The translations under genes and the position numbers were made by a program. The notes under the pieces are model-generated. The model saw only the letters and a list, made by a program, of their open reading frames with translations, did not search any database and was not told the DNA's origin. Shown in pieces: positions 23,575-31,841 of a stretch of 64,000 nt of DNA; position 1 is the stretch's first letter; every line of letters starts with the position of its first letter. This stretch comes from Bact-08 sp964533215. Lineage in GTDB: Bacteria; Bacteroidota; Bacteroidia; Bacteroidales; UBA932. Location of the stretch: NCBI GenBank assembly GCA_964533215.1, contig CAZHLJ010000008.1, positions 44,732 to 108,731 on the forward strand, read 5' to 3'.

Positions 23575-23700
23575 ATGAAAACAGATATTTTATCAGAGAA
23601 AGGGAAAAAAACTTGGATTTCTCCAATAATCGTAGATTTATCCATAGAAGAGACTGAAGGAGGAGCCAATTCGGGTCCGGATGAATTGGAACAAAGTTAG
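23575..23700 (+). CDS. Lasso precursor peptide 2 (predicted core GGANSGPDELEQS)
   Basis: 41 residues, beginning MKTDILSEKGKKTWISPIIV. The leader has WISPII at 14-19, the same aromatic-x-x-Pro pattern as precursor 1. The leader is predicted to end EETE, with Thr at -2. The core then begins Gly and has Asp8 and Glu9, so a Gly1-Asp8 (or Glu9) macrolactam with a four- to five-residue tail is possible. The C-terminal residue is Ser, as in precursor 1, which suits the lasso kinase. It lies 43 bases after cyclase 2, mirroring cluster 1 (44 bases). A strong hairpin follows. Too short to appear in ordinary gene calls. Confidence 0.8.
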   Translation: MKTDILSEKGKKTWISPIIVDLSIEETEGGANSGPDELEQS

Positions 23701-23777
23701 CCCTAACTGGATAGTTCAATTTTCAGCTATTTGATTACTACACAAAACAGTTTTTTTACTTACGCTCAAAAACAACA

Positions 23778-23807
23778 AAGCCAAGCTTTCGCTTGGCTTC
23801 TGTTTTT
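23778..23807. terminator. Strong hairpin terminator between precursor 2 and tRNA-Lys
   Basis: Stem AAGCCAAGC (23778-23786) with GCTTGGCTT (23791-23799), TTTC loop, followed by CTGTTTTT and preceded by an A-rich run. It can end the lasso locus 2 transcript on the plus strand and the tRNA transcript on the minus strand. Confidence 0.85.
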
Positions 23808-23808
23808 G

Positions 23809-23881
23809 TGATCCAGCTGGGGCTCGAACCCAGGACCCCAACATTAAAAGTGTTGTGCTCTACCTGCTGAGCTACTGAATC
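23809..23881 (-). tRNA. tRNA-Lys (anticodon TTT)
   Basis: 73 bases on the minus strand. The acceptor GATTCAG pairs with CTGGATC. The D arm contains AGCTCAGCAGGTAGAGC. The anticodon loop CTTTTAA gives TTT. The T arm is CTGGG-TTCGAGC-CCCAG. CCA is not encoded. It bounds the second accessory block. Confidence 0.94.
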
Positions 23882-24002
23882 TTTCCTTTTAGGGAGCGCA
23901 AAGATATAGGTTCTATCCTTTATTTCCAAATTTCTTTTCCTGTTATTAGAAAATAAATGTTCTATATTTGCTGTATATACTCTATAATTGGGATTAATTC
24001 AA

Positions 24003-24809
24003 ATGTTTCCAGACTTCTCTACGGAATTCCGCTGCTATCTCGAAAATCAGAAAATTGATTTTTCTGAGCAGGATTCAATTTTTCATATCGGTTCACCAGC
24101 AATTAACGTGCGACTGGTAAAACTCTCTGACGGTAAAAATATAAGGTCGGGGAGAGCAGATATCACCCTGTATGAAGATGAGTGGCGCACCAAATTCTCG
24201 CAGGTTTCAAAAAGAGTTTTATCTAATATTGGAATGCAGAAGTCTGTTTTTGCAAGATGTTGTAAAATTGAAATTATATCCAGTGAGGTTGCCAAAGAGT
24301 TTCTGGAGAATAACCATATTCTTGGATATGCAAAGAGCCGTTTCAAATACGGACTTTTTGCAGGGAAAGATATGGCAGATATCAGAACGGGCACTTTGAT
24401 TGCGGTTGCAACATTTTCCGCACCTCGCCCGATAGACCGCTCAGGAAGAGTAGTTAAGTCATATGAATGGGTAAGGTATGCAAGTAAATCAGGCTATAGA
24501 GTGATAGGGGGGATGGGTAAACTAATGAAGCATTTTGTGGAGATAGAACGACCGGACGAGATAATGTCGTATGCCGACAAAGACTGGGGCAACGGCGATG
24601 TATACAGGAAACTGGGGTTCAAACATCTCTGCGATACCCCTCCAATCGAATTTTATGTCCACAAGAAAACTCTTATAAGAATATCAGAAAAAAAACTCCG
24701 GAATGACCAAGAACATGGTGTCACCCCGGAGATTAATATCAATGATTATTATATCTTAAGAAACCAAGGTAACCTTAAGTTTCTCTGGACGCCCACTCTC
24801 GTCAAGTGA
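24003..24809 (+). CDS. GNAT-fold-like conserved protein (Mom-type acetyltransferase candidate)
   Basis: 268 residues from the ATG at 24003; a TTG start at 23988 would add five. The central part looks like a GNAT fold: EVAKEFLENNHILGYAKSRF, then LIAVATFSAPRP and SYEWVRYASKSGYRVIGGMG (the G-x-G acetyl-CoA loop context), and MSYADKDWGNGDVYRKLGFK, the usual C-terminal GNAT helix and strand. Proteins with this EWVRYAS...GGMGKLMKHF signature occur in phages and mobile regions near Mom-like and homing-endonuclease-associated proteins; that is recollection, not a search result. Its 3' end overlaps the convergent clpC by 54 bases. It lies just beyond tRNA-Lys(TTT), a typical integration site. Confidence 0.55.
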   Translation: MFPDFSTEFRCYLENQKIDFSEQDSIFHIGSPAINVRLVKLSDGKNIRSGRADITLYEDEWRTKFSQVSKRVLSNIGMQKSVFARCCKIEIISSEVAKEFLENNHILGYAKSRFKYGLFAGKDMADIRTGTLIAVATFSAPRPIDRSGRVVKSYEWVRYASKSGYRVIGGMGKLMKHFVEIERPDEIMSYADKDWGNGDVYRKLGFKHLCDTPPIEFYVHKKTLIRISEKKLRNDQEHGVTPEININDYYILRNQGNLKFLWTPTLVK

Positions 24810-27281
24810 ATCATTGTCTATTTCTACATGGAGCTCATCTCCCAATTTGAACTTTCCTAGAACTATTGCCTCAGCCAAAGGATCTTCTATCAACCTTTGG
24901 ATAGCCCGTTTCAAAGGTCTTGCTCCAAACTGAGGATCGTACCCTTCATCGGCAACGAACATCTTAGCCTTTTCATCAATTGAGAGTCTATAGCCTGCAT
25001 TTTCTATTCTCTTGAACAGATCATCAAGCTCAATGTCTATGATTTTGCAGATATCCTCTTTAGTCAATGCGTTGAAAAGGATCTGTTCGTCAAGACGGTT
25101 AAGGAACTCAGGTGTGAATGTCTTCTTGAGTGCTTTCTCTATTATATTCTTGGTGTTGTCGCTTATATTGCGCTTTGTGACATTTGAAAAACCAAGGCCT
25201 GTCCCGTAATCTTTAATCTCACGGCTACCGATGTTGGATGTCATGATCAGCAAGGTATTCCTGAAATCGATATGCCTTCCGTTGCTGTCTGTGAGCCTTC
25301 CCTCATCCAGAACCTGAAGCAGCAGGTTGAAAATGTCCGGATGAGCTTTTTCAATCTCGTCCAAAAGGATTACAGAATATGGCTTTCTTCTAACCTTCTC
25401 GCTAAGCTGGCCGCCCTCTTCATATCCTACATAACCCGGAGGCGCACCGATCAACCTGCTTAATGCAAACTTCTCCATATACTCGCTCATATCTATCCTT
25501 ATCAGATTGTCAACAGAGTCGAAAAGATATTCCGTAAGTATTTTTGCAAGCTGGGTTTTGCCGACACCCGTAGGACCAAGGAATATGAATGTGCCAATTG
25601 GCTTGTTGGGATCCTTAAGTCCCGCCCTGTTTCTTTGGATTGCCCTTACAACCTTTTCAACAGCGTCATCCTGACCTATAATCCTCTTTCTTATGTTCTC
25701 AGCCATCCTTGCAAGCCTGTCACCCTCTTTCTCTGCCAGCCGGTGGATAGGAACACTGGTTATCATGGATAGAACCTCAGCCACATCATTTGAATTGACC
25801 TCCTGCGGGTTCAGGTTTTGTTCTTCGTTCCACTGTTTTTGGGCAAGCTCAAGCTCTTCCGATTTCTGTTTTTCCAGATCACGGAGTTCTGCTGCTTTCT
25901 CAAACTGATTGGTGCTTACCGCCTGTCTCTTTTCTGCCTTTAACGGCTCCAGCTCAGCCTCAATTTTTAAAATTGAGTCAGGAACTTTCAAGTGCATTAA
26001 GTGAACTCTTGATCCAGCTTCGTCCATCGCGTCAATAGCCTTGTCAGGAAGGCACCTGTCTGTAATATATCTCTGGGAGAGTCTTATGCAGGCAATAAGA
26101 GCATCGTCGGTATAGACAACATTATGGTGCTTCTCATATCTCTCCTTAATGTTCCTAAGTATGTTGAGAGTCTCATCGTATGTTGTAGGCTCCACCATCA
26201 CCTTTTGGAATCTTCTTTCCAAAGCACCATCTTTCTCTATGTACTCTCTGTATTCATCAAGAGTGGTAGCACCAATACATTGGATCTCGCCTCGGGCTAA
26301 TGCAGGTTTCAGCATATTTGCAGCGTCCAGTGAGCCGGAAGCACCGCCGGCGCCAACTAACGTGTGAAGCTCATCGATGAACAGTATTATGTTTGGATTC
26401 TTAGTAAGCTCATTTAGAATAGCTTTCATCCTCTCTTCGAACTGACCTCTGTATTTTGTGCCTGCAACTATAGAGCCAATGTCCAAAGATATGACCCTTT
26501 TATTCATTAGTACCCTAGAGACCTTTCTTTGAGCAATCCTTGTTGCAAGTCCCTCTGCAATTGCGGATTTTCCAACCCCGGGCTCGCCAATAATGACCGG
26601 ATTGTTCTTCTTTCTCCGTCCAAGAATCTGAGCAAGTCTCTCTATCTCCTTTTCCCTCCCTACAACAGGATCAAGCTTTCCTTCGTGAGCAGCACTCGTC
26701 AGGTCAAACCCAAAACTGTCAATAACAGGTGTGTCGCTGGTTATACGGGCACTTTTCGTGCTTCTGACTGAACTTTCAGAAGATGAGTGTCTTGACCCGC
26801 CGTCAATCTCATCATCGAAAGTAGAGCTGTTCTGAGGCTTTGAAATCTCTTTTCCTTTAAGGTTGGCCCTAATATTGTCGTAAGTTATTCTGTTATCTTT
26901 TAATATCGACACAGCAACACCTTCGTCTGAATGCAATATTGCCAGCAGAAGATGAAGAGGCCCGGGTGCAGACTCTTTCAAGGATTTTGCTTCCAAAAAC
27001 ATTATTTTCAGAGAATTATCTGCCCCTTTGGAAAGATTCAGTTTTTCTGCCTGTTCAAATGGAACTATCTCTCCCACCTTAAGCTGCTCCTCAATTTTTG
27101 CTTTTAAAACCTTGTAATCTATCCCAAAATTCATAAGTGCCTCAAAGGCCGAGTTATCCTGATGTCTGATAATTCCAAGTATAAGATGATCAGCTCCAAT
27201 TGTATAGCTGCCCATTCTCATAGCCTCCTCTCTGCTATATGAGATAATTTCTTCCAGTTCTTTTGATAATTTGTATTCCAT
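24756..27281 (-). CDS. clpC: ClpC-type AAA+ unfoldase
   Basis: 841 residues. Two N-terminal Clp_N repeats (about 1-150) lead to AAA-1 with Walker A GEPGVGKSA and Walker B ILFIDELHTL. A middle domain with a UVR-like QFEKAAELRDLEKQKSEEL follows, then AAA-2 with Walker A GPTGVGKTQ, and a Clp D2-small domain. ClpC feeds unfolded proteins to ClpP; the UVR-like insert separates it from ClpA and ClpB. Length is normal. A TAnnTTTG promoter lies just upstream, divergent from gyrA. The last 54 bases overlap the convergent GNAT-like gene. Confidence 0.95.
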   Translation of the reverse strand: MEYKLSKELEEIISYSREEAMRMGSYTIGADHLILGIIRHQDNSAFEALMNFGIDYKVLKAKIEEQLKVGEIVPFEQAEKLNLSKGADNSLKIMFLEAKSLKESAPGPLHLLLAILHSDEGVAVSILKDNRITYDNIRANLKGKEISKPQNSSTFDDEIDGGSRHSSSESSVRSTKSARITSDTPVIDSFGFDLTSAAHEGKLDPVVGREKEIERLAQILGRRKKNNPVIIGEPGVGKSAIAEGLATRIAQRKVSRVLMNKRVISLDIGSIVAGTKYRGQFEERMKAILNELTKNPNIILFIDELHTLVGAGGASGSLDAANMLKPALARGEIQCIGATTLDEYREYIEKDGALERRFQKVMVEPTTYDETLNILRNIKERYEKHHNVVYTDDALIACIRLSQRYITDRCLPDKAIDAMDEAGSRVHLMHLKVPDSILKIEAELEPLKAEKRQAVSTNQFEKAAELRDLEKQKSEELELAQKQWNEEQNLNPQEVNSNDVAEVLSMITSVPIHRLAEKEGDRLARMAENIRKRIIGQDDAVEKVVRAIQRNRAGLKDPNKPIGTFIFLGPTGVGKTQLAKILTEYLFDSVDNLIRIDMSEYMEKFALSRLIGAPPGYVGYEEGGQLSEKVRRKPYSVILLDEIEKAHPDIFNLLLQVLDEGRLTDSNGRHIDFRNTLLIMTSNIGSREIKDYGTGLGFSNVTKRNISDNTKNIIEKALKKTFTPEFLNRLDEQILFNALTKEDICKIIDIELDDLFKRIENAGYRLSIDEKAKMFVADEGYDPQFGARPLKRAIQRLIEDPLAEAIVLGKFKLGDELHVEIDNDSLDESGRPEKLKVTLVS

Positions 27282-27302
27282 CCTAGCTTTTTAAATTTGA
27301 TG

Positions 27303-27333
27303 CAAATCTAATTAAAGACAATTAGCAATACAA
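27303..27333 (-). promoter_or_regulatory. clpC promoter
   Basis: On the minus strand TTG (27333-27331), 20 bases, then TAGATTTG (27310-27303), a perfect TAnnTTTG -7 element 22 bases from the clpC ATG. It is back to back with the gyrA promoter region. Confidence 0.6.
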
Positions 27334-27365
27334 TTTGTTCATAAGATATTTTATTTGTATTTTTA
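27334..27365 (+). promoter_or_regulatory. Possible gyrA promoter
   Basis: TTTG (27334-27337), 20 bases, then TATTTTTA (27358-27365), one mismatch from TAnnTTTG. It lies 35 bases before the gyrA ATG. Confidence 0.4.
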
Positions 27366-27400
27366 CACCTCTTTTTATAAACCGAAAAGTAAGTTACAAA

Positions 27401-29902
27401 ATGATTCAAGAAGCTGATAATAACGGAAGGATAATCAAGATTAACATAGAGGATGAAATGAAAAGTGCATACATCGACTATTCGATGTCTGTAATTGTTT
27501 CACGCGCACTTCCGGATGTGAGGGATGGACTTAAACCAGTGCACAGAAGGGTATTGTATGGCATGTCCGAATTAGGTCTGACAGCAGGAGCAGGCTTTAA
27601 AAAATCTGCCCGTATAGTTGGTGAAGTATTAGGTAAATACCATCCACATGGAGACTCCAGCGTATATGAAGCTATGGTCAGGCTGGCCCAGGATTGGAGC
27701 ATGAGATATATGTTGGTTGATGGACAGGGTAACTTCGGATCAATAGACGGAGACTCAGCAGCTGCAATGCGTTATACAGAAGCCCGTTTCCGCAAGCTTG
27801 CAGAAGAGGTTCTTGCCGATATGGACAAGAACACAGTCGATTTCAAGCCTAACTTCGATGAATCATTGCAAGAGCCAACCGTGCTTCCGGCAAAGGCACC
27901 CCTACTGATATTGAATGGAGCATCAGGTATTGCCGTAGGTATGGCAACAAACATGGCCCCTCACAATCTGAGGGAGGCTGTGGATGCAATCTGTGCTTAC
28001 ATAGAAAACGAAGAAATAACAACAGAGGAGCTGCTGCACTATATAAAAGGTCCGGATTTCCCTACAGGAGGTACAATTCAGGGTACACAGGGTATCAAGG
28101 ATGCTTTCGAAACCGGAAGAGGAAGAATAGTAATACGTTCCAAGACAGACATAGAGGTAAGTGACAGTGGAAGGGAGACCATAGTAGTTTCAGAGATCCC
28201 TTATATGGTAAATAAAAGGGAGCTTATAGAGAAAATAGCGGAACTAGTAGAAGAGAAGAAGGTTGAAGGCATTGCCTATATTAATGATGAGAGTGACCGT
28301 AATGGTATGCGTATTGTCATAAGATTGAAGATGGGAGCTGTGGCAAATGTTGTCTTAAACCTGCTGTACAAGTATACCCAACTCCAGTCAAGCTTCTCTA
28401 TCAATAATATAGCATTGGTAGATGGCAGACCTAGACTTCTGAATCTTAAACAACTTATCAAATATTTCGTAAGGCACAGACATGACGTTGTTCTCCGCAG
28501 AACACGTTTCGAACTGGAACAGGCTGAAAAGAGGGCCCATATTCTTGAAGCTCTCCTTATAGCCCTTGATAATATTGATGAGATAATTTCAATCATCAGA
28601 GGTTCAAAGACTGTAGACGAGGCAAGGACAAACCTGATGGAGAGATTCAGCTTTTCAGAGGCCCAGGCCAGTGCGATTGTAGAAATGAGATTACGCCAGC
28701 TTACCGGACTTGAAAGAGCAAAACTTCAGGCTGAGTATGATGAGTTGATGAAACAGATAGCATATCTGAAAGATATTTTGGCAGACTTGTCACTTCAGAT
28801 GAATATCATCAAGGAAGAGCTGAAAGAGTTGAAAGATAAATATGGTGATGATAGAAGAACCCTTATTGAACTCTCTGCAGAAGACTTCAACCCTGAAGAT
28901 TTTTATCCGGATGAAGATGTGGTTATCACTATTTCCCACCTTGGATATATGAAGAGGACTCCATTGGTTGAGTACCGGACTCAGAACAGGGGAGGAGTCG
29001 GAGCAAAAGGAAGCACAACAAGGGATGAAGACTTTATAGAACACATCTATGTTGCAAATATGCACAGCACAATGCTCTTCTTTACTCAGAAGGGTAAATG
29101 CTTCTGGCTCAAGGTTTATGAAGTGCCTGAGGGCTCCAAGGCATCAAAAGGAAGGGCTATTCAGAATGTACTTAACATAGAACAGGAAGACAAGGTTTGT
29201 GCATATATTAATGTAAAGAACCTTAATGACGAAGAGTATATAAACAACAACTTCATAGTTCTTGCAACCAAGAGAGGCACTGTCAAGAAAACATCGCTTG
29301 AGGCCTACTCGCGTCCAAGAGCCAATGGAGTGAATGCAATAACTATAAGGGAGAATGACGAATTGCTTGAAGCAGTACTTACAAATGGACATTGTGAGAT
29401 ACTCCTTGCCGGAAGGGATGGAAAGTGCGTCCGTTTCAACGAAGAGAACGTCAGAGCCATCGGAAGGACAGGTGCCGGAGTCAGGGGTATAAACATTTCG
29501 GATGAAGATGAGGTAGTTGGTATGCTTTGTGTAGATCCTGGTGTTGACGGAAAAGAGACTAGCCATATTCTTGTCGTAAGTGAAAATGGATATGGCAAGA
29601 GATCTGAACTTGATGATTACAGAATTACCAACAGAGGTGGCAAAGGCGTAAAAACCCTTAACATCACAGAAAAAACAGGATCACTTATAGCTATCAAGGA
29701 TGTAACAGATGAGAATGACCTGATGATAATAAACAAGTCCGGTATAACCATCCGCCTTGCTGTGGAAAATATCAGAGTTGCAGGCAGAGCAACCCAAGGA
29801 GTAAGGTTGATCAATATAAGGGAAGGAGATATGATTGCAGCTGTATGCCGTGTCAACAAAAGCGAGGAGAAACCTGTTGATAATGGTACATTGGAAGAGT
29901 AA
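27401..29902 (+). CDS. gyrA: DNA gyrase subunit A
   Basis: 833 residues from MIQEADNNGRI; 22 upstream in-frame codons are dropped because they overlap the promoter and read as hydrophobic non-gyrase sequence. The N-terminal breakage-reunion domain has ALPDVRDGLKPVHRR, the quinolone-determining region HPHGDSSVYEAMVRLAQ and the catalytic Tyr in AAMRYTEAR. A coiled-coil tower with the GLERAKLQAEYDEL region follows, and then the C-terminal beta-pinwheel with the GyrA box RGGKGVKTLNIT. It introduces negative supercoils with GyrB. The QRDR has the usual Ser followed by Glu at the second hot-spot position, so nothing predicts quinolone resistance. Confidence 0.97.
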   Translation: MIQEADNNGRIIKINIEDEMKSAYIDYSMSVIVSRALPDVRDGLKPVHRRVLYGMSELGLTAGAGFKKSARIVGEVLGKYHPHGDSSVYEAMVRLAQDWSMRYMLVDGQGNFGSIDGDSAAAMRYTEARFRKLAEEVLADMDKNTVDFKPNFDESLQEPTVLPAKAPLLILNGASGIAVGMATNMAPHNLREAVDAICAYIENEEITTEELLHYIKGPDFPTGGTIQGTQGIKDAFETGRGRIVIRSKTDIEVSDSGRETIVVSEIPYMVNKRELIEKIAELVEEKKVEGIAYINDESDRNGMRIVIRLKMGAVANVVLNLLYKYTQLQSSFSINNIALVDGRPRLLNLKQLIKYFVRHRHDVVLRRTRFELEQAEKRAHILEALLIALDNIDEIISIIRGSKTVDEARTNLMERFSFSEAQASAIVEMRLRQLTGLERAKLQAEYDELMKQIAYLKDILADLSLQMNIIKEELKELKDKYGDDRRTLIELSAEDFNPEDFYPDEDVVITISHLGYMKRTPLVEYRTQNRGGVGAKGSTTRDEDFIEHIYVANMHSTMLFFTQKGKCFWLKVYEVPEGSKASKGRAIQNVLNIEQEDKVCAYINVKNLNDEEYINNNFIVLATKRGTVKKTSLEAYSRPRANGVNAITIRENDELLEAVLTNGHCEILLAGRDGKCVRFNEENVRAIGRTGAGVRGINISDEDEVVGMLCVDPGVDGKETSHILVVSENGYGKRSELDDYRITNRGGKGVKTLNITEKTGSLIAIKDVTDENDLMIINKSGITIRLAVENIRVAGRATQGVRLINIREGDMIAAVCRVNKSEEKPVDNGTLEE

Positions 29903-29945
29903 CCGAGAGAAATATATTTAATAATTTTAATTTTTTGAAATATCG

Positions 29946-31256
29946 ATGAAAAAACTATTATTCGCACTAGCGCTGATATTTTCAGTTCAGTTAGCTGCTC
30001 AACCGAAAGAGGCAACTGATGCTCTGAAAGCTTTTGAAAAAGCTAAGAAGGAGTCTCTGGATGCCAAAAAATCTACAAATCCAGCCACTTGGATAAAATT
30101 AGCCGGTGCCTATACATCTATATATGATGTTCCTGTAAAGTCATTATGGACAGGTGCATCAAGAATGGAAGTTAAGGTTCTGCTTAAAGAGCAGAGAATC
30201 GTCAGTTCAGAATCTAAAAAAGTTCAGGATCAGAACTATACAGTAGATGTATATGAAGACAAAGAACTCTATTATGCTGAGGACGGAAAGCTTGCAGCTT
30301 GGAAAATAACAAAGCAATATATGGATGGCGATCTTCTTGGTGAGGCTTTTGCTGCTCTTAACAAGGCTGCAGAATTGGATACAAAAGCTGCCAAGTCTAA
30401 AGATATTTCAGATATGCTTGTAGCCCTGAAGGCACGTTTCCAGGGTGAGGCCATGTCTGCTTATGCTTTGGGAGATTATAAAAAGGCTACAGACAATTTC
30501 GAGTCAACTATAAATGCAGGCTCACACCAACTGCTTAAACAAGTAGATACAGTAATCATGTACTATACCGGTCTTACAGCAAATATGAGCAAGGATTACG
30601 AAAGAGCAGTCAAGTATTTTGAAATGTCCATCAAAAACGGCTACGATGCCAAGGGTGATGCTTACTCTTACCTGGCAGAATCGTACAAGCAAATGAAAGA
30701 CACAGAAAAAGCCAAGGAGACACTGGTTGCCGGATTTACAAAATATCCAACTGCGCAGAGTATTCTTGTTTCCCTTATCAATGCTTATCTTGAGTCAAAC
30801 GATGACCCTAAAAAGGTATTAGCTCTTATCGAGCAGGCTCAGAAAAATGAGCCTACAAATGCCAGCCTTTACTATGCAGAAGGTAATGTTTGGAAAAACC
30901 TTAAAGATATGGACAAAGCAATTGCTTGCTATAACAAGGCTGTAGAGACAGATCCTAAATACTATTTCGGAACATTTGCAATTGGTGCTGCCTATTACGA
31001 CAGAGCTGTAGAGATTCAGACAAAAGCCAACGACGAGTCAGATGATACAAAATATGAAGCATTGGTTAAGCAAATGGAAGAGAGTCTTATGGCCGCAATC
31101 AAACCTTTTGAGGCTTGCTTTGCATCATGCAGCGACAACGAAGTAAAAGTTGTGGTAGCTGAATACCTTAAAAACATTTACTTCCGTTTCCGCGAAAAAG
31201 GTCCTGAATTTAAAGCAGGATACGAGAAATACAACTCATTTCCACAGAACAAGTAA
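29946..31256 (+). CDS. Secreted TPR-repeat protein
   Basis: 436 residues. The signal peptide MKKLLFALALIFSVQLAAQ has a likely cleavage near the AAQ. The body is all-alpha with several TPR units: ALGDYKKATDNFESTINAG, KDYERAVKYFEMSIKNGY, KQMKDTEKAKETLVAGF, and NLKDMDKAIACYNKAVETDP. Probably a periplasmic scaffold; similar proteins are common in Bacteroidales with no fixed role. It follows gyrA by 43 bases and ends at a clear terminator, so it may be read through from gyrA. Confidence 0.85.
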   Translation: MKKLLFALALIFSVQLAAQPKEATDALKAFEKAKKESLDAKKSTNPATWIKLAGAYTSIYDVPVKSLWTGASRMEVKVLLKEQRIVSSESKKVQDQNYTVDVYEDKELYYAEDGKLAAWKITKQYMDGDLLGEAFAALNKAAELDTKAAKSKDISDMLVALKARFQGEAMSAYALGDYKKATDNFESTINAGSHQLLKQVDTVIMYYTGLTANMSKDYERAVKYFEMSIKNGYDAKGDAYSYLAESYKQMKDTEKAKETLVAGFTKYPTAQSILVSLINAYLESNDDPKKVLALIEQAQKNEPTNASLYYAEGNVWKNLKDMDKAIACYNKAVETDPKYYFGTFAIGAAYYDRAVEIQTKANDESDDTKYEALVKQMEESLMAAIKPFEACFASCSDNEVKVVVAEYLKNIYFRFREKGPEFKAGYEKYNSFPQNK

Positions 31257-31282
31257 TCAGTAATTATACTAATTATAAAAAG

Positions 31283-31316
31283 GAGCTGCCTGATAGATTT
31301 CAAGCAGCTCTTTTGT
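31283..31316 (+). terminator. Terminator after the TPR gene
   Basis: Stem GAGCTGC (31283-31289) with GCAGCTC (31304-31310), then TTTTGTTTT. Confidence 0.8.
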
Positions 31317-31334
31317 TTTACACATTCCCGTCTA

Positions 31335-31579
31335 TTAATCAATAGAGGGTTTTGTCAACGACCAGTGGCTGTGGATGATCTTCCACTCGTTGTTATCTTC
31401 AAGCCTATACACTTCCGTACAATTCTCCTTCCAGAGAGTCTCACCGGAGTATGAGTGCAGATTATAGGCACCCACTCAGTGAATGCCGCGTAAAAAAACA
31501 ACCGGCGACCTGTCTCCAGATATATACCAACATAGTTAAAGGTGAGCCTTTGTTTTTTTATAGAGACGCTTTCCACCAC
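31335..31579 (-). pseudogene. Remnant of a SnoaL/DUF4440-like protein
   Basis: Read on the minus strand, two frames join near 31465: RRLFFYAAFTEW then AYNLHSYSGETLWKENCTEV and YRLEDNNEWKIIHSHWSLTK, ending at 31335. The last piece has the EVYRLEDxxEWKIIHSHWS pattern of SnoaL-like (NTF2-fold) proteins. The frameshift and the lack of a normal N-terminal half mark it as decayed. The rest of the 585-base spacer 31257-31841 shows nothing I can name. Confidence 0.55.
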
Positions 31580-31841
31580 TTCAGAAAATGGGGAAGCTCA
31601 ACTATAAGCAACATCTGTTTTTTAGCTTGTTTTCTGAAGGGTTTTTCGGAAAAAGGCTGAGGACCGTTCAACGACCAAAGGGAGGCGTTCCGCAAGCCCG
31701 AAAAACACAAAGAAAAAAGCGTTGAAAAAAACTGCGTTGCTGTTGGTGAGCTTCCCCTTACAGAAGTGGGTAAACCCGGTGCAGCATCCGAAAATCCACA
31801 CCTAGACTGAAATAATCCAGACTTTTGCCTCCACCCAAATA

